A stretch of DNA of 64,000 bases from Streptomyces sp. V3I8 (GTDB taxonomy: Bacteria > Actinomycetota > Actinomycetes > Streptomycetales > Streptomycetaceae). Shown here one piece after another: positions 35,897-43,571 of this stretch. The notes under the pieces are model-generated. The model was not told the DNA's origin. It searched no databases and saw nothing but the letters and a program-made list of their open reading frames with translations. Each line of letters begins with the position of its first letter. Position 1 is the stretch's first letter. The translations under genes and the position numbers were made by a program. The stretch covers positions 5,952,001 to 6,016,000 of the forward strand of contig NZ_JAUSZL010000002.1 of the NCBI RefSeq assembly GCF_030817535.1, in the 5' to 3' direction.

Positions 35897-36865
35897 TTAT
35901 GAGGGAATGTCAAACCGTTGGAGTGTTCCCGGCAGCCGCGAGCCGAGCGGCGCCATGTCGCCGTCCGCCCCGTGCCGCGCCAGCAGGTCGAGCGCGAGCC
36001 GGCCGCGCCGCACCCTCTCCCGTGCCGTCGACAGCGTCAGGTCCCTCAGGTGGTGCCCGTACGGGTAGATCCCGGGCGCCTTGGACAGGCCGAACTTCAG
36101 GTACAGCGGTGCGCCGCGCCTGATCAGCTCGGCGACCTCGTACATGCGCACGTAGCCGCCGAGATCGTCGGGAGCCTCGATGTACATGTCCATGGGGGCG
36201 GCGCTGACCCTGCGGATCTCCGTCAGATGGTCCAGCGTGAGGTCGCTGGGCACGTTGACGGAGTCTCCGCCGAGCTGCTCGTACACGGCGTACGCGGCCG
36301 GGTTGACCGGACCGATGAGCGCCGAGACCTTGAGCGTGGTGTCGGCCGGGATGATCCCGGCGACACGGGCCCTGTGCAGGGTCCACAGCACGCCCTCGTC
36401 CGCCACGAGGAGGCACTTTACGCCCAACTCCGTTGCCCGTAGGGCGTCTTCCAGACAGCCCGCCACCGCATCGTGACCCCGGGCCCGGGTGCCGCCGCCG
36501 CGGGAGTCGGTACGGGTCGAGCCGCCGATGTCCCACGTGCCGCGCGGACCGGTGAAGAGGCAGAGCTCGATGTCGCGCTCGGCGGTGGCCTCGACCATCT
36601 CGGTGATCTCGGCGTCGGTCAGCATCCAGACACCGCTGCCCTGGCTGATCCGGTGGATCGGCACGTCGAGCCGCGAGGACTCCTTCAGGACCACGGCCAG
36701 CGCCTCGGGCCCCTCGCACGAGGGGATCTCGGTGCGCCAGCGGCCGCCTCCCGGGAAGGTGTGCGGGGAGGCGTCGGCGGGGGACAGGGCGGGCGCGCCC
36801 AGGCCGAGCGCGGCGAGCGCCTGCTCGCCGGGTCGACGGGCCGCTCTGGGAGAAGCGTCGGTCAC
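35897..36865 (-). CDS. TIM-barrel protein of the U32-peptidase-like type, sugar-cluster associated
   Basis: 322 residues from GTG 36865, preceded by AAGGAAAG. Pattern of a TIM barrel with conserved segments IELCLFTGPRGTWDIGGSTR, GVKCLLVADEGVLW and GGDSVNVPSDLTLDHLTEIR. Databases label such Streptomyces proteins U32 peptidase-like, but I see no protease signature I trust. Its place among a sugar-acid dehydratase, a sugar dehydrogenase and a monosaccharide importer suggests a sugar-metabolic enzyme (inference). A TTCGAnATnTCGAA-type palindrome lies 30 bases upstream. Confidence 0.65.
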   Translation of the reverse strand: MTDASPRAARRPGEQALAALGLGAPALSPADASPHTFPGGGRWRTEIPSCEGPEALAVVLKESSRLDVPIHRISQGSGVWMLTDAEITEMVEATAERDIELCLFTGPRGTWDIGGSTRTDSRGGGTRARGHDAVAGCLEDALRATELGVKCLLVADEGVLWTLHRARVAGIIPADTTLKVSALIGPVNPAAYAVYEQLGGDSVNVPSDLTLDHLTEIRRVSAAPMDMYIEAPDDLGGYVRMYEVAELIRRGAPLYLKFGLSKAPGIYPYGHHLRDLTLSTARERVRRGRLALDLLARHGADGDMAPLGSRLPGTLQRFDIPS

Positions 36866-36895
36866 GGGCTTTCCTTAACTCTGGCAAAGTATGCG

Positions 36896-36909
36896 TTCGA
36901 CATGTCGGA
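36896..36909. promoter_or_regulatory. TTCGACATGTCGGA palindrome upstream of the U32-like gene
   Basis: One mismatch from the palindrome TTCGAnATnTCGAA. Similar sites lie at 448-461 (importer operon) and 39401-39414 (dehydratase gene). Candidate operator for a shared sugar regulator. Confidence 0.5.
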
Positions 36910-37005
36910 CATGGTTCGTGTCGGTGGATGTACGCCGGTACGGAGCGTCAGGTCTCCGTACCGGCGCACGGATCTGGGGGCGGTGTCCGGTGCCGCTGCG
37001 GGCGC

Positions 37006-38019
37006 CTACGGCCGCAGCAGCACCTTGCCGACCTTCGGATCGCCCGAACCGACCAGCTCGATGGCGTGGGCGAACTCGTCCAACGGCAGTTCGTGCGTGA
37101 CCAGCGGCAGCGGGTCCAGGAGACCGGCGCCGAAGACCCGTACCGTGTGCGCCCAGGCCTCCGGGGGCGCCCCGAACACGGTGTGCACCTCCAGCTGCCG
37201 CACGACGAGGTCGGTGGGGTCCAGTCCCTCGGCGCCCGCCGCCGGGATGCCCGTGAGCACGAGCCGCCCGCCGCGCCGCAGCAGGGCGGCCGCGGTGGTC
37301 GCGGCGGTCGCCGAACCGGCGGTCTCGATCACCACGTCGAAGTCGTCGGGCAGTTCCTGGTCCCGGGTGCGGAAGTCGGTGGCCCCGAAGGTCCGCGACA
37401 GCTCCTCGCGGTCCGGACGGGTGCCCACCACCAGCAGCTCCGAGGGCGAACCCGCCTTCAGGAACTGCACGGCGAACATGCCGAGCGTGCCGGTGCCGAC
37501 GACCGCCACCCGCTCACCGGGCCGCGCGTCCGCCTTGAGCGCCGCCGCCGCGACGCAGGCCGCCGGCTCCAGGAGCGCCGCCGCCGTCAGGTCGGCGTCG
37601 TCGGGCAGCACGTGCAGCAGCCGGGCGGGCAGCGTGAGCGTGCCGGCCATGGCGCCGGGCTGCGTGAAGCCCGTCTCCTCGTAGCCGGCCGTGCACAGCG
37701 TCGTCTCGCCCTCGTGGCAGCGGTCGCAGACCTGGCAGTTGCGGAACCCCTCGCCCACCACCTTGCGGCCCACCAGGCCCCGCGGGACCCCGGCGCCGAC
37801 CGCCTCCACCGTGCCGGACCACTCGTGGCCCGGCGTCAGCGGGTAACGGACGTACCCCTCGGGCCGGTTGCCCTGGTACACCTCGCGGTCGCTGCCGCAA
37901 ATCCCGCTCGCGTGGACCCGTACGAGCGCCTCGCCGGCGGCGGGCGCCGTGGGCTCGTGCGGGGCCAGCCGGTGCTCGCCCGGTCCCTCGATGACGACGG
38001 CCTGGCTGGGGGCGCTCAT
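37006..38019 (-). CDS. Zinc-dependent medium-chain dehydrogenase (sugar/polyol type)
   Basis: 337 residues. Catalytic zinc ligands Cys in ASGICGSD and His/Glu in PGHEWSG; structural zinc cysteines in CQVCDRCHEGETTLC; NAD-binding VAVVGTGTLGMFAV. Oxidises a secondary alcohol of a sugar or polyol, or threonine-like substrates. The ATG at 38019 has GGAGC upstream. It lies between the U32-like gene and the dehydratase gene, all on the minus strand, and so belongs to one catabolic set. Confidence 0.88.
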   Translation of the reverse strand: MSAPSQAVVIEGPGEHRLAPHEPTAPAAGEALVRVHASGICGSDREVYQGNRPEGYVRYPLTPGHEWSGTVEAVGAGVPRGLVGRKVVGEGFRNCQVCDRCHEGETTLCTAGYEETGFTQPGAMAGTLTLPARLLHVLPDDADLTAAALLEPAACVAAAALKADARPGERVAVVGTGTLGMFAVQFLKAGSPSELLVVGTRPDREELSRTFGATDFRTRDQELPDDFDVVIETAGSATAATTAAALLRRGGRLVLTGIPAAGAEGLDPTDLVVRQLEVHTVFGAPPEAWAHTVRVFGAGLLDPLPLVTHELPLDEFAHAIELVGSGDPKVGKVLLRP

Positions 38020-38161
38020 GACTGCTCCGGGGCGGTGGGGCGTGGCGGGGTCGCGGAGGAGCGGTGTCCCCTCCGGTCCGCCGCGGCACGCGACCACGGC
38101 GGCGTTCGGCGGCGCTGCACAGCCTGCCACAGCCCGCCGGGCAACTCGGTGGCGGGCGCCG

Positions 38162-39322
38162 TCACTTGGTGGAGCCCTTCGGCTTGCGCCGCTCCCAGCC
38201 GTCCGCCCACAGGTCGAAGCGGGCCTGCTGCTGCGGGAACTCGGCCGCCGCGTCCGTGTCCAGCTCGACGCCCAGCCCCGGCTCGTGCGACAGCTCGAAG
38301 TAGCCGTCGACGACCTGCGGGGCGCCCTTCACGACCTTCTTGATGTCGGCGTCCGCGAAGTCGTTGAAGTGTTCGAGGATCTTGAAGTTCGGCGAGGTGA
38401 AGCCGACCTGGAGGGAGGCCGCGGTGAGGACCGGCCCGCCCACGTTGTGCGGCGCCACCAGCATGTAGTGCGTCTCGGCGGTCGCGGCCAGCTTCCGGGT
38501 CTCCCAGATGCCGCCGATGTGGCCGACATCCGGCTGGATGATGTCCACGGCCTGGCTCTCGAAGAGCTCGCGGAACTCGATGCGGTCGTGGATGCGCTCA
38601 CCGGTCGCGACCGGCATGTCGACCCTGGCCGCCACCTTCTCCAGCGCCTTCAGGTTCTCCGGCGGGACCGGCTCCTCCAGCCAGGCCGGCTTGAAGGGGG
38701 CGAGGTCGCGCGCGAGCCGGATCGCGGTGGCCGGCGAGAAGCGGCCGTGCATCTCCAGCATCAGCTCGGTCTCCGGGCCGATCGCGTCCCGGACCGCCTC
38801 GATCAGCGAGACCGCGTACAGCGACTGCTGGTGGTCCAGCTCGAAGTGGCCCGTCCCGAACGGGTCGATCTTCAGGGCCTTGTACCCGCGCTCGACGACC
38901 GCCTGCGCCGCCTTGTGGTACGCCTCCGGGGTGCGCTCGGTGGTGTACCAGCCGTTCGCGTACGCCTTCACGCGGTCGGTGACCTTGCCGCCCAGCAGCT
39001 GCCACACGGGCACGCCGAGGGCCTTGCCCTTGATGTCCCAGCACGCCATCTCGATCACGGCGATGCCGGACATGACGATCTCGCCGGCCCGCCCGTAGTC
39101 GCCGTACTTCATACGCTTGACGAGGTCCTCGACAGCGAACGGGTCGGAACCGAGAATGTGATTGGCCTGCGCCTCCCGCAGATAGCCGATCAGCGCGTCG
39201 GTGTGGCCCAGCATGCGGGTCTCACCGATTCCGGTGATGCCCTCGTCGGTGTGCACCTGGACATAGGTCAGGTTGCGCCACGGCGTCCCGACCACGTGTG
39301 TGCTGATTCCGGTGATGCGCAC
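38162..39322 (-). CDS. Enolase-superfamily sugar-acid dehydratase (mandelate racemase/galactonate dehydratase type)
   Basis: 386 residues, normal length. N-terminal capping domain (MRITGISTHVVGTPWRNLTY), then a barrel with the Lys-x-Asp motif in YKALKIDPFGTGHF, metal ligands in LMLEMHGRF, WLEEPVPPEN and VATGERIHDR, and the catalytic His region LVAPHNVGGPV. Dehydrates an aldonate to a 2-keto-3-deoxy sugar acid. With the dehydrogenase and importer it suggests a non-phosphorylative route for an aldose; the sugar cannot be named. Two TTCGA-type operator sites lie 80-105 bases upstream. Confidence 0.88.
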   Translation of the reverse strand: MRITGISTHVVGTPWRNLTYVQVHTDEGITGIGETRMLGHTDALIGYLREAQANHILGSDPFAVEDLVKRMKYGDYGRAGEIVMSGIAVIEMACWDIKGKALGVPVWQLLGGKVTDRVKAYANGWYTTERTPEAYHKAAQAVVERGYKALKIDPFGTGHFELDHQQSLYAVSLIEAVRDAIGPETELMLEMHGRFSPATAIRLARDLAPFKPAWLEEPVPPENLKALEKVAARVDMPVATGERIHDRIEFRELFESQAVDIIQPDVGHIGGIWETRKLAATAETHYMLVAPHNVGGPVLTAASLQVGFTSPNFKILEHFNDFADADIKKVVKGAPQVVDGYFELSHEPGLGVELDTDAAAEFPQQQARFDLWADGWERRKPKGSTK

Positions 39323-39624
39323 GGAGAATGCCCCTTGTCGTGCTCTGCGGCTGCTTTACGGCGGTGTTCTGGACTGCTCTGTTCCGAACTGCTCGTGCTG
39401 TTCGATATTTCGTCACACGTTCGAAATGCTGGCCAGACAGTAAGGACGGGGCGGCGTACGTGTCAATGGGTGGAGCACATAACGGTTTCGGCGCGATGAC
39501 GGGGATAAGGCGGCGAATGGCCCGTCCTGTCCTCAACCGCCCAAGCGGAACGCCGTGTTCAGCACAGAACTTTCACAGCTGTGCCTGGGACCGTGACCTC
39601 CGCGGAGTTTAGTCTTCCGGCGTC
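39323..39624. other. Divergent gap with operator sites
   Basis: 302 bases between the dehydratase gene (minus) and the SCO2400-type gene (plus). It holds TTCGATATTTCGTC (39401-39414) and CGTTCGAAATG (39418-39428), related to the operators at 448-478 and 36896-36909. No other gene or repeat seen; no convincing ribosome site was found for the downstream gene. Confidence 0.55.
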
Positions 39625-40392
39625 ATGGACTACTGCCACCCGTGCCACCGGCACCTCAATGGCGCCCTTGCTTGCCCGGGGTGCGGTACATCGGCCGAAG
39701 CGTGCCGGAAGTACGCGGCCTCGCTCTCCGGCCCGGACCGGGAGGACGCCGGCGAGCGCGACGATCTCGCGGACGAGGACGAGAAGGAGGGGCCGGCGGG
39801 TGGCGGGCGGCGGTCCCGGCGCCGGGGGAGCGGCTCGGGCCGCGCGAACCGGCGCGACCGGAAGGCCGCGCTGCACCGGCGGCGGCGCAGGCGGGTGCTG
39901 CTCGTGGGCACGGGGCTGCTGCTCGCGGCCGGCGGGCTGAGTCTGGCCGAGCTGGGCATCGAGGCGCCGTTCTCCCTGCCGAGCGCTTCGTCGGACGAGA
40001 AGGCGTCGTCCGGGTCCTCGGCGTCGGCGGACGGCTCGTCGTCGAAGTCGTCGGACGGCTCGGGCGCGGGCTCGTCCTCGGAGGCCTCGCCGTCGGCCTC
40101 GGAGTCGAAGAAGGCGGCCGGGTCGAAGGACGGCAAGAAGGACAAGGACAAGGGCGAGGACGAGGACTCCGAGGATGCCGGGGACTCGGCCTCGCCGGAC
40201 GCGCCGTCCCCGACGGTGTCGCCCACGGCGTCGTCCCCGGCGGGTGGCTCCGCGCCGCCGGACGCCCCGGACGACTCCGCGGCCCCGGGCACCTCCGACC
40301 CGGACCCGGACCCCACGACGGAGGCGCCGGACGACGACCCGGACCCCACCCCGTCCGAGACGTGCGACCGCTTCTTGTGGTGGTGCTCGTAG
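39625..40392 (+). CDS. SCO2400-family membrane protein with zinc ribbon
   Basis: 255 residues. Residues 1-30 carry a His/Cys cluster (YCHPCHRHLNGALACPGCGT) typical of a zinc ribbon. A basic stretch follows, then one transmembrane helix (RVLLVGTGLLLAAGGLSLAE) and a long Ser/Asp/Pro/Lys-rich, probably disordered tail ending in CDRFLWWCS. Streptomyces-specific family, function unknown. Topology suggests a cytoplasmic N-terminus and an extracellular tail. The conserved terminal Cys pair may form a disulfide or contact a partner (inference). Confidence 0.8.
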   Translation: MDYCHPCHRHLNGALACPGCGTSAEACRKYAASLSGPDREDAGERDDLADEDEKEGPAGGGRRSRRRGSGSGRANRRDRKAALHRRRRRRVLLVGTGLLLAAGGLSLAELGIEAPFSLPSASSDEKASSGSSASADGSSSKSSDGSGAGSSSEASPSASESKKAAGSKDGKKDKDKGEDEDSEDAGDSASPDAPSPTVSPTASSPAGGSAPPDAPDDSAAPGTSDPDPDPTTEAPDDDPDPTPSETCDRFLWWCS

Positions 40393-40459
40393 TCTGCGGT
40401 TCGCCGCGGGTTCGGGGTGCCTGAGGCCGATGCGTCCGGTGCCGGCCGGTGAGGGCTGA

Positions 40460-40523
40460 TCGCGCAGTTCCCCGCGCCCCTGAAAGCCTGCCGTGCCCTT
40501 CAGGGGCGCGGGGAACTGCGCGA
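40460..40523. repeat. G+C-rich intergenic repeat, copy 3: perfect 25-base hairpin
   Basis: Arms at 40460-40484 and 40499-40523 are exact complements (core GCAGTTCCCCGCGCCCCTGA) around a 14-base loop, followed by GCGACCCCCAGCGGGCC. It lies between two convergent genes. Confidence 0.85.
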
Positions 40524-40545
40524 GCGACCCCCAGCGGGCCGCAGG

Positions 40546-40998
40546 TCAGGAGTCGACGTCGGCGGAGCCGTCCAGCATGCGCAGCAGCAGCGCCCGCAGG
40601 GACATCTGCTCCTCCCGCGACAGCCCCGCCAGCGGCTCCCGCGCGAACCGCAGGGACAGCCGCAGGCTCCGAGCCACCCGCCGCCCCTCCTCCGTGACGG
40701 CGGCGAGCTTCACCCGCCGGTCCGAGGGGTCGGGCCGCCGCTCGGCCAGCCCTCGCGCCTCCAGCCGGTCCACGATCCCGGTCACGTTCGACGGTTCGCA
40801 CTTCAGCCGCTGGGCCAGCCGCCGCATCGGCAGCGGTTCCAGCGACAGCAGGCTCAGCAGCCGCGCCTGCGCCCCCGTCAGGGCGTGCTCCGCCGCCGCG
40901 TCCTCGTACTCCTCGTGGTAACGGGCCACCACCGTGCCGATGAGGTCGACCACCTCGAGCGTCAGTGGGTCGAACGGGGGAGTCTGCTGGGTGCCCAT
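40546..40998 (-). CDS. MarR-family transcriptional regulator
   Basis: 150 residues; winged HTH with MRRLAQRLKCEPSNVTGIVD and the wing DRLEARGLAERRPDPSDRRV. It is divergent from the oxidoreductase gene at 41128, with two palindromes between them, so it probably represses that gene and itself in response to a small phenolic or oxidised compound. Confidence 0.9.
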   Translation of the reverse strand: MGTQQTPPFDPLTLEVVDLIGTVVARYHEEYEDAAAEHALTGAQARLLSLLSLEPLPMRRLAQRLKCEPSNVTGIVDRLEARGLAERRPDPSDRRVKLAAVTEEGRRVARSLRLSLRFAREPLAGLSREEQMSLRALLLRMLDGSADVDS

Positions 40999-41028
40999 GC
41001 CGACAGGCTACCCCGTTGCTTGACATCA

Positions 41029-41065
41029 TGAAATATTCAGGAGCATGGTTGTTTCATATACTGAA
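41029..41065. promoter_or_regulatory. Two candidate MarR operators and a TATACT -10 box
   Basis: TGAAATATTCA (41029-41039) and TTCATATACTGAA (41053-41065) are palindromes with TGAA/TTCA arms, the second overlapping a consensus-like -10 box TATACT (41057-41062) for the oxidoreductase gene. A TTGACA lies at 41020-41025, but its spacing to TATACT is too long for the same promoter. Confidence 0.55.
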
Positions 41066-41127
41066 GCATTCTGCCGTACGAAACCGCTGACGTACGGAGA
41101 CCGCTGTACCGAGAAGGGCGTCCCCCC

Positions 41128-42150
41128 ATGACCGACACCCCCGCACTGCCCGCCACGAACCGCGAATGGCACCTCGCCGACCGCCCGGTCGGCTGGCCGA
41201 AGCCCGAGAACTTCGCCCTGGTCGAGGCCGAGCTGAAGCAGCCCGGCCCGGACCAGATCGTGGTGCGCAACAAGCACCTCTCCGTGGACCCGTACATGCG
41301 CGGCCGCATGAGCGCCGCGAAGTCGTACGTCGCCCCCTACGAGGTCGGCAAGGTCATGCTGGGCGGCGCGGTCGGCGAGGTCGTCGCGTCGAACGCCGAG
41401 GGCATCGCCGTCGGCGACCAGGTCCTGCACCACTTCGGCTGGCGCGAGTACGCCGTGTTCGACGCCAGGCAGGCCGTCAAGGTGGACCCCCGGGCCGCGC
41501 CGCTCACCACGTACCTCGGCGTCCTCGGCATGACCGGCCTCACCGCGTACGCGGGCCTCCTGCGCACCGCCTCCTTCAAGGAGGGCGACTCCGTCTTCGT
41601 CTCCGGTGCCGCCGGCGCCGTGGGCAGCCAGGTCGGCCAGATCGCGAAGCTCAAGGGCGCCTCGCGGGTCATCGGCTCGGCGGGCTCCGACGAGAAGGTC
41701 AAGCTGCTCGTGGAGGAGTACGGCTTCGACGCGGCCTTCAACTACAAGAGCGGCCCCGTGGGCGAGCAGCTCAGGAAGGCCGCCCCGGACGGCGTCGACG
41801 TCTACTTCGACAACGTCGGCGGCGACCACCTGGAGGCGGCGATCGGCTCCCTCAACCTGCGCGGCCGGATCGCCATCTGCGGAATGATCTCCGTCTACAA
41901 CAACACGGAGCCCGCCCCCGGCCCGAAGAACCTCGCCCGGCTCATCGCCACCCGCGGCCGTATCCAGGGCCTCCTCGTCGGCGACCACTACGACCTGCAG
42001 CCGCAGTTCGTCGAGGAGGTCGGTCCCTGGGTCGCCTCCGGCGAGCTCAAGTACCGCGAGACGGTCGTCGAGGGCATCGAGAACACCCTGGAGGCGTTCC
42101 TCGGGGTCCTGCGCGGCGACAACACCGGAAAGATGATCGTCACCCTCTGA
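41128..42150 (+). CDS. NADP-dependent oxidoreductase (zinc-less MDR, CurA/LTB4-reductase type)
   Basis: 340 residues. NADPH motif SVFVSGAAGAVGSQVGQIAK, then VIGSAGSDEKVKLLVEEYGF and VYFDNVGGDHLEAAIGSLNL. Reduces the double bond of alpha,beta-unsaturated carbonyls; no zinc ligands. The start follows GAAGGGCG. Controlled by the divergent MarR, which suggests a detoxification role for reactive enones. Confidence 0.92.
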   Translation: MTDTPALPATNREWHLADRPVGWPKPENFALVEAELKQPGPDQIVVRNKHLSVDPYMRGRMSAAKSYVAPYEVGKVMLGGAVGEVVASNAEGIAVGDQVLHHFGWREYAVFDARQAVKVDPRAAPLTTYLGVLGMTGLTAYAGLLRTASFKEGDSVFVSGAAGAVGSQVGQIAKLKGASRVIGSAGSDEKVKLLVEEYGFDAAFNYKSGPVGEQLRKAAPDGVDVYFDNVGGDHLEAAIGSLNLRGRIAICGMISVYNNTEPAPGPKNLARLIATRGRIQGLLVGDHYDLQPQFVEEVGPWVASGELKYRETVVEGIENTLEAFLGVLRGDNTGKMIVTL

Positions 42151-42240
42151 GCAGCGGACCGGTGGCTTGCGCCCCCGCGTTCTCAAAGACGCGGGGGGGG
42201 CCTCCCGGGCCGGTCGGTCGGGCGCGGGCCGTGTGCGGCC

Positions 42241-42340
42241 GGTCGCGCAGTTCCCCGCGCCCCTGAAGGATCGCCCGGCCGCAGGCGCCCTGCTTCGAGG
42301 GGCGCGGGCCGTGCGCGGCCGGCCCCCACCGGCCCGCGCC
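42241..42340. repeat. G+C-rich intergenic repeat, copy 4
   Basis: Reverse core GGTCGCGCAGTTCCCCGCGC at 42241-42260 and a diverged forward core GAGGGGCGCGGGCCGTGCGC at 42297-42316, followed by CCCCCACCGGCCCG. The 223-base gap between convergent genes otherwise shows only a run of G near 42192. Confidence 0.75.
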
Positions 42341-42373
42341 CGACTCACACACCTCCGGCTGGCACCCCCCGGT

Positions 42374-43531
42374 TCACGAGGTCGCGCACGCCGCCGAGTG
42401 GACCGCCAGGACCAGCCGCTGGTTCTCCGGCGCCGCGCCGCCCGGGAACGCGATCCGCCGCCGTGTGTACCCGTACGCCAGCCCGGCCCGCGGATCCGCG
42501 AACCCCTGCGACCCGCCCGCCCCGCTGTGCCCGAAGGTCCCGGCTCCCAGGAACGGGTGCCACACGTCGGCCGTGGCCTGGAACCCGAGCCCGTACGACT
42601 TGTGCGCCCGCGCCACCAGGTCGTACCCCACGGAGTGGATCTGCCCCACCTCCGCCACCGTGTCCGGCTTCAGCAGCGCCGCCCGGCCCCCGGTCCCGGC
42701 CCCGATCGCCGCCGCGTACATCCCGGCGAGCCCGCGCGCGGAGGCGACCCCGCCGGCCGACGCCTGCCCGAGGGCGCGCACGGCACGGTGGTTGGGGAAG
42801 TCGGCCAGCGGCACGGCGTTTGGCCCGTGCTCGTTGAACGCGATCGAGGCCAGCGTGTGCGGCCCCCGGGGCGTCGCGTCCAGCAGCGCCTGCTCCGGCG
42901 GGGTCGGCGCCATCGGCCGCACCGACAGGTACCGGTGCTCCTCCGACTCGGGCAGCCCCAGGTGGAAGCCGAGTCCGTACGGGGCCCGCACCCGCTCCTC
43001 GTACACCTCCTGCAGCGTACGGCCCGTGACCCGTCGTACGACCTCGCCCGTGAGCGCGCCGATGACCAGCGCGTGGTACCCGAAGGCCGTGCCCGGCCGC
43101 CAGAACGGCCGCTGACCGGCCAGCCGTTCGGCGACGATCCGGTCGTCGGCCAGCTCGTCGAGGGTGAAGCCCCCCTCCACGCCGACCACTCCCGCCCGGT
43201 GCGCCAGCAGCTCCCGCAAGGTCACCGCGGACTTGCCCTCGGCCGCGAACTCCGGCCAGTAGTGCGCCACTTCGCGGTCCAGTTCCAGCGTGCCGTCCTG
43301 CACGAGGAGGGCGACCACCAGGTGGGCCGCCCCCTTGGAGGACGAGTAGACCCCGAACAGCGAGTCGCCGTCGGTGTCCGCGCCGGTCCACAGATCGACG
43401 ACCCGCCGCCCCCGTACGTACGCACTCAACTGGCCCGCGTAGTCCGGTCGTTCGGCGGCGACGACGGACGCGAACTCCTCACGCACCGCCTGGTAGCCGT
43501 CGGCGACGGTGCCGTGGATCTCCTGTGCCAT
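42374..43531 (-). CDS. Serine hydrolase, class C beta-lactamase/EstB fold
   Basis: 385 residues without a signal peptide. Nucleophile Ser in SSSKGAAHLV (S-x-x-K), Tyr motif in FGYHALVIG, and a Gly-rich C-terminal strand in GTFGHSGAGGS. Such proteins are usually esterases or peptidases rather than true beta-lactamases. It follows the M14 peptidase gene by 40 bases on the same strand and could be co-transcribed. Confidence 0.88.
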   Translation of the reverse strand: MAQEIHGTVADGYQAVREEFASVVAAERPDYAGQLSAYVRGRRVVDLWTGADTDGDSLFGVYSSSKGAAHLVVALLVQDGTLELDREVAHYWPEFAAEGKSAVTLRELLAHRAGVVGVEGGFTLDELADDRIVAERLAGQRPFWRPGTAFGYHALVIGALTGEVVRRVTGRTLQEVYEERVRAPYGLGFHLGLPESEEHRYLSVRPMAPTPPEQALLDATPRGPHTLASIAFNEHGPNAVPLADFPNHRAVRALGQASAGGVASARGLAGMYAAAIGAGTGGRAALLKPDTVAEVGQIHSVGYDLVARAHKSYGLGFQATADVWHPFLGAGTFGHSGAGGSQGFADPRAGLAYGYTRRRIAFPGGAAPENQRLVLAVHSAACATS

Positions 43532-43571
43532 CCGTGCTCTCCTCAGATCTCTGTGTGCTGGGTCCCTGTTC

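Noticed and set aside
35897..36865. Calling this gene a genuine U32 protease
   Set aside because: No protease signature was convincing, and the context is sugar metabolism.
40460..40523. Hairpin as a small RNA gene
   Set aside because: The same hairpin recurs in several intergenic gaps, so it is a repeat element; no dedicated promoter seen.
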